Shown here: piece after piece, positions 39,630-48,329 of the stretch | Numbering within the stretch: the first letter of the stretch is position 1 | How the letters are laid out: each line of letters begins with the position of its first letter | Assembly (NCBI RefSeq): GCF_000745425.1 | Contig: NZ_JQJH01000009.1 | Location: forward strand, 120,571 to 184,570 | Length of the DNA stretch: 64,000 bases | Origin: Beijerinckia mobilis | Lineage (GTDB): Bacteria; Pseudomonadota; Alphaproteobacteria; Rhizobiales; Beijerinckiaceae | Direction: 5' to 3' | Notes under the pieces: generated by a model | What the model was told of the DNA's origin: nothing | Databases searched by the model: none | What the model saw: only the letters and a program-made list of their open reading frames with translations | Position numbers and translations under genes: made by a program

Positions 39630-40274
39630 TTACAGGGGCTGGGTGTCGGCGAGCCCTATCGGCATCTGCATGATGACGGTATCGAGCCAGCGTCCGTTCT
39701 TCCAGCCGACTGATTTGAGCGTCCCCGCATGGACGAAACCAACCTTTTCATGCACGCGGATCGAAGCCTTGTTTTCGGAATCGCCGATGACGGCGACCAC
39801 CTGACGGAAACCTTGCCCCGCAGTTTCAGCAATCAGACGCGATAGCAAACGCTGGCCGATCCCCTGTCCTTCAAGACCTTCACGAACATAGATGGAATCT
39901 TCGACGGTCTTTCGATAGGCCAGCCGATCGCGATAGGTATTGACATAGGCGAAGCCGAGAACCTTCCGCTTGTATTCGGCGACAATATACGGAAATCGCT
40001 TCGTTGCCATGACCCGCCAGCGGATCTTCATCTCGGCTTCACCAGGCGGTGTAATCTCGAATGTGCCGTATCCATTGAGCACATGATGCTTGTAAATAGC
40101 GGTAATGGATGGGATGTCATCCTCTTCAAAATCGCGCAAAATGAGACCGTCGATAAGCGCACTGGTAGGCAACCGAATATCCTTTCCCGCATATTGGCTT
40201 GGCACCACAGCAAGATTCTTGCCGCGTGGTCTCAAGCCGGACACCACCCGCACCTGCGGGGAGCCAAGCCTCAA
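39630..40274 (-). CDS. GNAT family N-acetyltransferase (phosphinothricin-acetyltransferase-like)
   Basis: A protein of up to 214 residues. The GNAT fold begins near residue 44 (LILRDFEEDDIPSITAIYKHHV, in part) and shows the Pat-type FAYVNTYRDRLAYRKTVEDSIYV region, the acetyl-CoA loop GLEGQGIGQRLLSRLI and the end SIRVHEKVGFVHAG. Such proteins acetylate amines of small molecules such as phosphinothricin or methionine sulfoximine. The 40-residue N-terminal extension is unusual and the true start may lie downstream. It is monocistronic or follows the membrane protein gene. Confidence 0.82.
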   Translation of the reverse strand: MRLGSPQVRVVSGLRPRGKNLAVVPSQYAGKDIRLPTSALIDGLILRDFEEDDIPSITAIYKHHVLNGYGTFEITPPGEAEMKIRWRVMATKRFPYIVAEYKRKVLGFAYVNTYRDRLAYRKTVEDSIYVREGLEGQGIGQRLLSRLIAETAGQGFRQVVAVIGDSENKASIRVHEKVGFVHAGTLKSVGWKNGRWLDTVIMQMPIGLADTQPL

Positions 40275-40324
40275 TAAGGCGTGATCATTGAGACTTGGTA
40301 TAAGTCCCGAATTTGCGAAATTGT

Positions 40325-41794
40325 CTATGCGGAACTCTTCAATGTCCCGGTGTTTCCGTCGCGGAATTTATACGGGAAATGATAATACAGAAAATAGGGA
40401 CAGATGAGGAGGAGATAGAGTATGAGATCGCGCGTAATCACGATGAACGTCCCAAGCTCATTTTCGACCTGAAAGTAATGGAAGATAAAATTATAAATAC
40501 AGAATAGGCGCAAAGCGCGTGAGCCGAAGAGAGAATAAAGGAAAGCTGCGAAGCGAAGGCATAAAAAGCTCCCCAGTGTATAGATGGCAAACCCGAAATA
40601 GCCGAAGTCGGCGTAGCCGTCGAGAACGAAGGAATTTGCATAATCACTCAATGGAACGCCTAGCCGAAGGTTCCAAAGTGCCTCATGAACGGGATGATCT
40701 TCGAGATAGGCCATTTTGCTGGGAAACAGAACACTGGGCACGAGGCTGACAAGTTCGTTGAGCACCCCTTCCCCATATTGAAACCCTGAGGATGTTCGCA
40801 AAAACGTGCCTATCGAGGAAATGATATAGGGCCTTGCCGCCTTGTTACGATCGAGTTCGGCCTCGATCTGCTCTGCGGGAAGATTATTCGCGGTCTCGAT
40901 GAGCGTCAGGAAGGATACATTCTGGGCCTGCTCATGGCCCAAAACGTCATAAGCCATACGAAGCGAATAGAACGCCTTGCCGGCTTGGATCAGGCCGAGA
41001 CCCATTACCAGGCCGATCATACCGAACCGGATGATTTGCCTCGGCGCAATTTTCCCCTTGGTCATCGCCTTGATGAGAACGATGGCGGAAAAAGCCGTAA
41101 TGACCATAAGGTTGCGCCGGGAATCGATGAACCAGAAGCCGCATTGAAGCGCCATCACTCCCAGAAAAAGAGAGTTTTGGAACAAGGTTCTTTTTCCGGT
41201 CGGTAGCAGACCATAATACAGAGCGGCGACCGGCGCGATGCCACCAGCGACACTGCGCAAAAGCAAGGTGATGGGATTATGGCTTTCTTCATTGGAGGTG
41301 ACGCCGAATTCAACGTGATTGGCGGCATAACTCCAATGCCCGGTCGCAATCATCGCCACCTGCAACAGGCAAATTGGCAGAATGATCGCCAATATTTCGG
41401 AATTGCCCAGCGGCTTTTCATCCTTGTGGCTGAACTCGATTTTCATGTCGATGAAAATCGATATAATCCAGCCGATCGACAATGCTCCGGTGATAACGAT
41501 CAGAGAGTCGACCATGTCATCACGGGACACATCGAGCAAGCCGCCCTTGTCGATAAGATCGAAATAGGTCAGAGGAAAACAATACCAGATAATGTTCTGG
41601 TAGATGACGAAGCGCATGACGTCCACATTCGTGCCCATCAATTGCTGCAACGTCAGGAAGATTGCGTAAGCCGTACCGATGCCACTCGCTATCGCGATCA
41701 TCATGAAGGATTGCGTATCGTAATAGACGAGCGCACCCAGCGCCAACAGGATCAGGACGCCGAAGAAGCCGTATTCGGTGGGTTTCATCCACAT
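40325..41794 (-). CDS. Polytopic membrane protein, Wzy/O-antigen-polymerase-like
   Basis: A 489-residue protein with about twelve hydrophobic segments and a large soluble loop (roughly residues 285-400) containing VLGHEQAQNVSFLTL, ELVSLVPSVLFPSKM and an acidic DGYADFGYFGFAI segment. The topology resembles polysaccharide polymerases (Wzy) or ligases; the LVPSVLFPSK and the following Gly/Asp-rich helix are like those in oligosaccharide repeat unit polymerases. No glycosyltransferase or flippase gene is nearby, so the role is inferred from topology. A nitrogenase gene lies downstream on the other strand. Confidence 0.55.
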   Translation of the reverse strand: MWMKPTEYGFFGVLILLALGALVYYDTQSFMMIAIASGIGTAYAIFLTLQQLMGTNVDVMRFVIYQNIIWYCFPLTYFDLIDKGGLLDVSRDDMVDSLIVITGALSIGWIISIFIDMKIEFSHKDEKPLGNSEILAIILPICLLQVAMIATGHWSYAANHVEFGVTSNEESHNPITLLLRSVAGGIAPVAALYYGLLPTGKRTLFQNSLFLGVMALQCGFWFIDSRRNLMVITAFSAIVLIKAMTKGKIAPRQIIRFGMIGLVMGLGLIQAGKAFYSLRMAYDVLGHEQAQNVSFLTLIETANNLPAEQIEAELDRNKAARPYIISSIGTFLRTSSGFQYGEGVLNELVSLVPSVLFPSKMAYLEDHPVHEALWNLRLGVPLSDYANSFVLDGYADFGYFGFAIYTLGSFLCLRFAAFLYSLFGSRALRLFCIYNFIFHYFQVENELGTFIVITRDLILYLLLICPYFLYYHFPYKFRDGNTGTLKSSA

Positions 41795-42417
41795 TTCCCT
41801 TGATCAGTCGAACGCATCGTAAAGCTTGAGTTCCTGGGCGGCGCGCCACATCGGCGCCTTTGAAAATTCGGAGCTTGATCAAAGACTTCTAATTGCGGCG
41901 TATTTCAAGCCGAAAGTGTCCGATCGCCTTGCGCGCTAGGCCTTCAACGCACAGAGGTTGCAGATTACAAACGTATTTTCAATAGGTTGAAGATTGGTTC
42001 CAGGAACCGAAGCGACTCACTTTTTCTGCACCAAGACAATTCGCGGCAGTCTTGGCATTTCCCGCCTGCATGACCGTCCCGACGACGGATTGGCGCGATT
42101 TTCCCCCCAGTAGCCAATAAGCGGAATGGCAGCGTTTCATGGGGTTCGCGCGCAAATTTCAAGCAACCATTCCAAGCCGCAGATCGAGAACCAGCCAGCC
42201 GGCGGATCACTCGGGTGTAGGGCACTCGGATTAAACCCTCTCAAGAACCCAACCTCTAATCTTTTCCGTAAGGTGGAATAGCCAGTTTACAAGGCGATCT
42301 GGCCATTGCTATATACTAATAAATATAGTTCATCGCCCCATTCGGCCCGCGCCGATGGCCAACGATGCCGATGCTCCACCCCTTGGTTTTCCCTCAACCA
42401 GAACTGGACTGTCCTTC
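41795..42417. other. Intergenic region upstream of nifK
   Basis: About 620 bases without a supported gene. No NifA upstream sequence (TGT-N10-ACA) and no sigma-54 GG-N10-GC promoter could be found in the last 200 bases; TTTACA-N18-TATATA (42286-42315) is a weak sigma-70-like alternative. No remnant of nifD was recognised. Confidence 0.5.
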
Positions 42418-43977
42418 ATGCCGCAGAACGCTCAATCGGTGCTTGATCATTTCGATTTGTTCAAACAGCCCGAATATCGGGAAATGTTCGCCAATAAGAA
42501 AAAATATTTCGAAAACGCGGTGGCAGAGGTCGAGGTCGACAGAATCCGTGAATGGATGAAGACGCCGGAATACCAGGAAAAGAATTTCGCGCGTGAGGCG
42601 CTGACCGTGAACCCGGCGAAAGCCTGCCAGCCTTTGGGCGCTGTCTTTTGTTCCAGCGGCTTTTCCGGGTGTCTTTCTTTCGTTCATGGCTCGCAGGGCT
42701 GTGTGGCCTATTACCGCAGCCACCTTTCTCGGCATTTCAAGGAGCCCTGCTCCTGTGTGTCATCATCGATGACTGAAGACGCCGCCGTTTTCGGCGGCCT
42801 GACCAATATGATCGATGGGCTTGCCAATACTTACAATCTTTATCGCCCGGCCATGATCTCCGTATCAACCACCTGCATGGCGGAGGTCATCGGTGACGAT
42901 CTCAATGCCTTCATCAAGACGGCGCGCGAGAAGGGGTCGATCCCGATGGATTTCGACGTCCCCTTCGCACATACACCCGCCTTTGTCGGTAGCCATGTCA
43001 CTGGTTATGACAATATGCTGAAGGGAATTCTCGATTATTTCTGGGAAGGCAAGGCCGGCATGGCCGAAAAGCCGGTGCGCGAACCCAATGAAAGGATCAA
43101 TTTCATCGGTGGCTTTGACCCTTACACGGTCGGCAATCTTCGCGAATTAAAGCGTATTCTCGACCTTTGGGACCTCGATTACACGATCCTTTCCGACAAT
43201 AGCGAGGTCTGGGATACGCCGACCGATGGCACGTTCCGTATGTTCGATGGCGGGACCAGCGCCGACGAGACGGTGGCCGCGCTCAATTCAAAGGCGACAA
43301 TTTCCCTGCAGGAATATTCGACACAAAAAACGCTTCCTTTCATTGCCGCGCATGGTCAGGAAACGGTTGCGCTGAACTGCCCGCTTGGTGTTCAGGCAAC
43401 CGATCGCCTCGTGATGGAAATCGCACGGATCAGCGGCAAGCCGGTTCCCAATGAATTGCGCAAGGAACGCGGCCGCCTCGTCGATGCGATCGCCGATTCC
43501 TTTGCGCATATCCACGGCAAAAGATTTGCCATTTACGGTGATCCAGACCTGTGTCTCGGCATGACAGCGTTTCTGCTGGAGCTCGGCGCGGAGCCTGCCC
43601 ATGTCCTCTCGACCAATGGCGGGCAGGAATGGGCGGAAAAAGTGAAGGCTCTCTTCGCCTCCTCACCCTATGGCGCGAATTGCCAAGTCTATCCCAATCG
43701 GGATCTCTGGCACATGCGCTCCCTGTTGTTTACAGCGCCCGTCGATTTCCTGATCGGCAATACCTATGGCAAATATCTGGAGCGGGACACCGGAACGCCT
43801 TTGATTCGCATCGGTTTCCCGATTTTCGACCGGCATCACCACCATCGTTTCCCGATTTACGGATATCAGGGTGGATTGCATCTCCTGCGCACATTGCTCG
43901 ATTCGATCTTCAATGTGATCGATCAGACCACCAATATCCCGGCCCATAGCGATTATAGTTTCGATATCATTCGCTAG
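42418..43977 (+). CDS. nifK: Nitrogenase molybdenum-iron protein beta subunit, without nifH or nifD nearby
   Basis: A 519-residue, apparently intact NifK. The P-cluster ligands Cys70, Cys95 and Cys153 fall at the same numbers as in Azotobacter vinelandii, within [28 protein letters not shown] and [13 protein letters not shown], and the P-cluster Ser lies in [11 protein letters not shown]. The C-terminus ends [13 protein letters not shown], typical of Rhizobiales NifK. Extra Cys residues relative to A. vinelandii, from memory, are Cys85 and Cys111. The start at 42418 matches family N-termini ([15 protein letters not shown]); an in-frame ATG at 42355 exists and the Shine-Dalgarno is poor. NifK needs NifD to make dinitrogenase, so the partner must be encoded elsewhere, or this is an additional copy. 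Confidence 0.97.
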   Translation: MPQNAQSVLDHFDLFKQPEYREMFANKKKYFENAVAEVEVDRIREWMKTPEYQEKNFAREALTVNPAKACQPLGAVFCSSGFSGCLSFVHGSQGCVAYYRSHLSRHFKEPCSCVSSSMTEDAAVFGGLTNMIDGLANTYNLYRPAMISVSTTCMAEVIGDDLNAFIKTAREKGSIPMDFDVPFAHTPAFVGSHVTGYDNMLKGILDYFWEGKAGMAEKPVREPNERINFIGGFDPYTVGNLRELKRILDLWDLDYTILSDNSEVWDTPTDGTFRMFDGGTSADETVAALNSKATISLQEYSTQKTLPFIAAHGQETVALNCPLGVQATDRLVMEIARISGKPVPNELRKERGRLVDAIADSFAHIHGKRFAIYGDPDLCLGMTAFLLELGAEPAHVLSTNGGQEWAEKVKALFASSPYGANCQVYPNRDLWHMRSLLFTAPVDFLIGNTYGKYLERDTGTPLIRIGFPIFDRHHHHRFPIYGYQGGLHLLRTLLDSIFNVIDQTTNIPAHSDYSFDIIR

Positions 43978-44137
43978 GATTGCTGCGGCGCCTCTAGGCT
44001 CTTCCCCGTAACCCCGTAGAGGGCTATGCGACATTTTGCGCGCGCTCTCTCAGCAAGCGCTCAGCCGATGACCCCGGACCAAAATGCTTTGGTCTGGTCT
44101 TCATTTTCGAACGCTCGCCTTAGCATTTTTAGGCCTC

Positions 44138-44169
44138 AAGCCTCGCGCTCCCTAGCGCGGGGCTTTTTT
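44138..44169 (+). terminator. Rho-independent terminator after nifK
   Basis: An 12-pair stem built from GCCTCGCGCT and AGCGCGGGGC (one GU pair) with loop CCCT, followed by six T residues, about 160 bases after the nifK stop. Confidence 0.85.
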
Positions 44170-44384
44170 CATGGCTGGCCCGCTGAAAATTATTTCTCCC
44201 TATGTTAGGAAAATTTGAAATCGAAAACATTACATTCTATATAAGTGTTAATTGAGATCATCTCTACAGATTGATCACGAGATCGATCTTCCTTTCGGCA
44301 GCCCATGGCAGAACCGAATCGAAGAATTTTGATTCATGAAATAAACCTGCGGAACCATTCTGCTTGGCGCTTCGAGGAACCAAA

Positions 44385-44771
44385 ATGTCTAAGGATCATG
44401 ATTGGCCGCCCCTTTCTCCAATTTCCACCGGTATCCGCGGCCGTTGCCCAAGGTGCGGCAAGGGGCATCTCTTCAATGGATTTTTGACATTGCGCAAGCA
44501 ATGCGAGGTTTGCGGTCTGGATTATTCATTCGCCGATCCAGCGGATGGACCAGCCTTCTTCGTGATCTGCTTCGCTTGTGTCCCCAGCGTCATTCTTGCC
44601 GTCTGGATCGAGGTGCAGTTCGAAGCCCCCTATTGGATCCATCTTTTCACGACCATTCCCTTTTTGCTCCTCACCTGTATCCCACCGCTAAGGCCCCTAA
44701 AGGGATGGCTCGTCGCAAGCCAATATTATTACAAAGCCGAAGAAGGACATCTCGCGCGGCCGGATGAATAA
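44385..44771 (+). CDS. DUF983 membrane protein with zinc ribbon
   Basis: A 128-residue protein of the DUF983 family: an N-terminal zinc-ribbon-like cluster (RCPRCGKGHLF and CEVCGLDYSF), the conserved DPADGPAFFVI, and two membrane segments (FACVPSVILAVWIEV and WIHLFTTIPFLLLTCI), then an RPLKGWLVASQYYYKA tail. The function of DUF983 is not established. GAGGAA precedes the ATG at 44385 with seven bases between. A bidirectional terminator separates it from the phosphoesterase gene. Confidence 0.88.
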   Translation: MSKDHDWPPLSPISTGIRGRCPRCGKGHLFNGFLTLRKQCEVCGLDYSFADPADGPAFFVICFACVPSVILAVWIEVQFEAPYWIHLFTTIPFLLLTCIPPLRPLKGWLVASQYYYKAEEGHLARPDE

Positions 44772-44910
44772 TAACACCCAAGGGCTTGGATGGCGGTACG
44801 GATTGCCGGTTTTCATGATCCATACCGTTTTGCCTTGAGGGATGCTGCCTTGCGTTTGTGGAAGCACGAAGCCGAGAGCGCTATTCATCCGGTCAGGTAA
44901 ACGGCGAAGA

Positions 44911-44942
44911 AAAGGCGCGTCTCCAGCATGAGACGCGCCTTT
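44911..44942. terminator. Bidirectional terminator between convergent genes
   Basis: AAAGGCGCGTCT and its complement form a 12-bp stem with an eight-base loop; A and T runs at the ends suit termination from both sides, after DUF983 (plus) and the phosphoesterase (minus). Confidence 0.8.
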
Positions 44943-44984
44943 CATTTTTCAGAAGAGCCTCGAGTTCAAATTGCGAGATCGATC

Positions 44985-46607
44985 TTAGAATTCGAGCGCG
45001 TTCGTCAAGTCGCCGATTCTCACATGGCTCGCACGCAGCATTTCGCGATCACGCTGCTTGAGACCTTCGAGAACCGGAAGATTGAAACGCTTCGTGAGGA
45101 AACGGATGACCGATGTCGTGTCATACAATGTATGATCGACGAAATGCTTCTTCACGAAAGGCGAAACGATCAAGGCCGGGATACGCGAACCAGGGCCAAG
45201 GCGGTCGCCCTTCGGCGGAGCGATATGATCCCACCAGCCGCCGTTCTCGTCATAGGTGATGACAACAAGCATGTGCTTCCATTGCGGTGATTTCTCAAGA
45301 TGCGCGATGACATCCGCAATATGCTGGTCGCCCGAGGTAACGTCGGTATAGCCGGCATGCTCGTTCAGATTGCCCTGGGGCTTATAGAAGGCAACTTGCG
45401 GCAGCTTGCCGGAGTCGATTGCCTTGATAAATTCCACGCCCGCGAGACCGCCATCAAGAAGATGGGCAGCGCGTTCGTTGGTGCCCGGCGCGTAATTGGA
45501 GAAATAGTTGAAGGGCTGATGGTGCGTCTGGAAGTTCGGAACCGGCGTCGAGCTGCCGGCGCCGTCGAGAGCCGCCTGCCAGGCGCCGCTATACCAGGCC
45601 CAGCTGATGCTGCGCTCGCTGAGAAGATCGCCGATCGTCTTTTGCGTCTGAGGCGGCAAGGTCGATCCGTTGCTCGGATTGGCGTAACGCGAGTCGCCAC
45701 CTGAAGCCGGAGCAACACCGCTCGGCTGGTAAGGCGGCTGCATCGTATTCACCGCGTAGAAGTCAGGCGTGATCGCGCCGTCATTCACGAATTTCGGAAC
45801 GCCATCGAGAGCGGAGGCGGGAGAATTGGCGGCGAGCGTCAGCGAGACACCATCAGCGTCGACGACAGCGATTTTGCTCGCGGCCGGGCTCTTGTCGGCA
45901 TTCGGATAATAGGGAAAGCAGGAGCAGATCAGCGCGAAATGGTTAAGGAAGGAACCGCCGAAAGCACCCATGAAGAAATGGTCAGCGAGCGTATAACGCT
46001 GTGCGACCGACCACAAAGGCAGTTTCGACGTATCATAATAGCCCATCACGAGCCCGCCGGCATCGGCGTAAGCGACAAAACGGTCATTCTTGCCGCCGTT
46101 GATCTGCATCTGGTTCTGATAGAAGCGATGCCACAGGTCGCGCGTGACGACAGACATCGGCGTGTTGAAGCTGCTTGCCGAATCGATGCTGAAGATCGAA
46201 TTGGGCAGATGCGCCGTCTGCGCTTCAGTCACTGCGGGAGTGACACCCGATGCGGTGAGGCCACCCCAAACGACCGGCAATTCCGACAGGACGGAACCAT
46301 CACGATCGCGCTGAATGATATCTTCGCGCTTGACGTTCTGCAGGCCGTGGGCGCCGGGGAAGCTACCGTAAATGTTATCGAAGCTACGGTTTTCGGCGTA
46401 GATCACGACGACGTTCTGGATCTCCTTGAGCTTGGGAGAAGCAGGAAAATGGAAAGCGAGATCTTCCGCCGCATTTTCCACAATGTCAGCGGCTTTCTCA
46501 CCAATCGCTGACAGTGCCTGGGCCGGCCCTTGCTCGAAGGCATGGACGGCGGATGCCTGAACCAGCATCGTCGTCGCCAAAAGATAGGCGGGAATACGAA
46601 TCTTCAT
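44985..46607 (-). CDS. acpA: Secreted acid phosphatase / phospholipase C family phosphoesterase
   Basis: A 540-residue exported protein with a signal peptide (PAYLLATTMLVQASAVHA). The AcpA/phospholipase C phosphoesterase fold is evident from the metal-site ENRSFDNIYGSFPG (Glu-Asn near residue 72), DHFFMGAFGGSFLNHFALIC (in part), and the second metal cluster TYDENGGWWDHIAPP with SRIPALIVSPFVKKHFVDHTLYDTTSVIRF (in part) carrying His/Asp. It would release phosphate from organic esters in the periplasm or outside. A weak Pho-box-like sequence lies about 325 bases upstream; a divergent cytochrome c peroxidase gene follows. The precise substrate is uncertain. Confidence 0.88.
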   Translation of the reverse strand: MKIRIPAYLLATTMLVQASAVHAFEQGPAQALSAIGEKAADIVENAAEDLAFHFPASPKLKEIQNVVVIYAENRSFDNIYGSFPGAHGLQNVKREDIIQRDRDGSVLSELPVVWGGLTASGVTPAVTEAQTAHLPNSIFSIDSASSFNTPMSVVTRDLWHRFYQNQMQINGGKNDRFVAYADAGGLVMGYYDTSKLPLWSVAQRYTLADHFFMGAFGGSFLNHFALICSCFPYYPNADKSPAASKIAVVDADGVSLTLAANSPASALDGVPKFVNDGAITPDFYAVNTMQPPYQPSGVAPASGGDSRYANPSNGSTLPPQTQKTIGDLLSERSISWAWYSGAWQAALDGAGSSTPVPNFQTHHQPFNYFSNYAPGTNERAAHLLDGGLAGVEFIKAIDSGKLPQVAFYKPQGNLNEHAGYTDVTSGDQHIADVIAHLEKSPQWKHMLVVITYDENGGWWDHIAPPKGDRLGPGSRIPALIVSPFVKKHFVDHTLYDTTSVIRFLTKRFNLPVLEGLKQRDREMLRASHVRIGDLTNALEF

Positions 46608-46929
46608 GCGCTATTGTCTTTCCTGCAAAGAAAAGTCACCGGCATATTGGAAGAACAAAGAATTAGATTTCTTCTCGATATGCTTGAACTTGCGCATCTC
46701 ATAGAAGAGAAGCTTTGCAGTTTCTTGACAATCTGGCTCATCCAGTCGCAACAATTTGGTGGCTAGTAGTGTTTTTGCTGGATTTTTGCCGCTTGGTGGA
46801 GGTGCCTTGAATGCCGCGTTGAACGTTGGAAGGGCAAGTACCGTATACGATAGTTTATAATAAATAACGCTGTGTTTTTCATAAGTTGCGTGCGATAGAG
46901 ACCTCAAGGCATGGATAAACAAAACAAAA

Positions 46930-46947
46930 ATTACAGTTAATTGTCAA
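46930..46947 (-). promoter_or_regulatory. Weak Pho-box-like site facing acpA
   Basis: On the minus strand TTGACAA-TTAA-CTGTAAT resembles the CTGTCAT-N4-CTGTCAT PhoB site in 10 of 14 positions with the right spacing. Confidence 0.3.
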
Positions 46948-46998
46948 AGATTCAAGCTCGCCACCACGCTTCGGGACCCTGATGAAGGAATAGGCTCT

Positions 46999-47016
46999 CT
47001 GTCATAAAAATGTGAC
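46999..47016 (+). promoter_or_regulatory. Pho-box-like site facing the cytochrome c peroxidase gene
   Basis: CTGTCAT-AAAA-ATGTGAC matches the PhoB consensus repeat exactly in the first arm and in five of seven bases in the second, 45 bases before the start codon. Confidence 0.4.
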
Positions 47017-47061
47017 GCCAACTGCACATTAGTCTTTTCAATTCATCTGGTTTCTGGATCC

Positions 47062-48312
47062 ATGCGCTCTTTCACAAGTCTTTCCACATTCTTCATCTCT
47101 ATTCTCTGCCTTCAGCCCTGTGGTGCGGAAGAACCAAGAGAGACAGGATTAAGCCGCGCGATTGTCTTCGAACAGGCAAAGCAACTCTCGGAGATCGGGA
47201 GAAAGATGTTCTCCGACCCGAGACTTTCGGGGTCTGGAAAACTCTCATGTGCTTCTTGCCACGATCCCCAGAACGCTTTTTCACCAGCCAATGATCTCGC
47301 CGTCCAAATGGGGGGCGTTAATCTGGATGTATCCGCCTTTCGGGCTGCACCGACACTCACCTACAAGCAGGCGACGCCACAATTCACCGAGCATTACTAT
47401 GAATCCGACGATGAAGGCGACGAAAGCGTCGATAATGGCCCAAGCGGCGGATTGACCTGGGACGGACGTGAGGATCGCCGATCCGGACAAGCGCTCATTC
47501 CGCTTCTTTCTCCTCTTGAAATGGCCAACAAGGATCACGCAACGCTTTCCGCCACCATCGAACAATTTTATGGACCGGAACTGCGTTCCGTCGCGGGAAA
47601 CCCGCTTGCACAGGCAAAGAATGATTATCTCGCGGTGGCGACGCAAGCACTCGACGCATATCAGCAGGAAAGCACATTATTTTATCCGTTTTCCAGCAAA
47701 TATGACACATTTCTCCAGGGTAAAGTCGAACTGAACGCGATCGAAAAACGCGGCCTCGAATTATTCGAGGCCGCGGACAAGGGGAATTGTGCGAGCTGCC
47801 ATGTCAGCCGGCCCAGCAAGACCAACACGCCGCCTTTCTTCACTGATTATGGCATGATCGGGATCGGTCTTCCGCGCAATCGCGCGCTTACTCAAAACGC
47901 CGATCCAACCTTTTACGATCTCGGCCTCTGCGGTCCGTTACGCAAGGATTTCATGGATCATCCGGCCTATTGCGGTCTCTTCAAGACACCAACCTTGCGC
48001 AATGTCGCACGTCGCAAAAGTTTCTTCCACAATGGTTCCGTAAAGGATCTTCGCCAAGCCGTCGCATTCTATTTCGAACGGGATACGAAACCGGAAAAAT
48101 GGTATCCGCAAGATCCGAATGGAATGGTGCAAAAATATGATGATCTGCCGCCCGCATACCGGGAAAATATGAATAATGAGCCACCATTCGGCAAGCAGCC
48201 GGGGGACCAGCCTCAGGTGAGCGACGATGATATTGATGCAATCGTCACTTTTCTCAAGACACTCAATGATGGTTATGACATCTCCCAGCAACCTGCATCA
48301 ATGACCAGATAG
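47062..48312 (+). CDS. Di-heme cytochrome c peroxidase / MauG family, exported
   Basis: A 416-residue exported protein (signal FFISILCLQPCGA). Two covalent heme sites are visible: CASCHDPQNAFSP near residue 63 and CASCHVSRPSKT near residue 244, with a His/Met-type distal region including FKTPTLRNVARRKSFFHNGSVKDLRQAV (in part). This is the two-heme CcpA/MauG arrangement; it reduces peroxide in the periplasm or oxidises another protein. It is divergent from the AcpA-type phosphoesterase, a neighbourhood I recall from some Burkholderia. MauG versus peroxidase cannot be settled from the motifs seen. Confidence 0.86.
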   Translation: MRSFTSLSTFFISILCLQPCGAEEPRETGLSRAIVFEQAKQLSEIGRKMFSDPRLSGSGKLSCASCHDPQNAFSPANDLAVQMGGVNLDVSAFRAAPTLTYKQATPQFTEHYYESDDEGDESVDNGPSGGLTWDGREDRRSGQALIPLLSPLEMANKDHATLSATIEQFYGPELRSVAGNPLAQAKNDYLAVATQALDAYQQESTLFYPFSSKYDTFLQGKVELNAIEKRGLELFEAADKGNCASCHVSRPSKTNTPPFFTDYGMIGIGLPRNRALTQNADPTFYDLGLCGPLRKDFMDHPAYCGLFKTPTLRNVARRKSFFHNGSVKDLRQAVAFYFERDTKPEKWYPQDPNGMVQKYDDLPPAYRENMNNEPPFGKQPGDQPQVSDDDIDAIVTFLKTLNDGYDISQQPASMTR

Positions 48313-48329
48313 ATCTGAGTTCGGGCCGC

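Larger units (their letters stand above)
46608..47061. other. Divergent intergenic region with Pho-box-like sites
   Basis: About 450 bases between acpA and the cytochrome c peroxidase gene, AT-richer than the surroundings. No gene supported. Contains candidate Pho boxes at 46930-46947 and 46999-47016. Confidence 0.5.

Noticed and set aside
42286..42417. NifA/sigma-54 promoter upstream of nifK
   Set aside because: TGGCC-ATTGCT near 42300 has the wrong GG to GC spacing, and no TGT-N10-ACA was seen.
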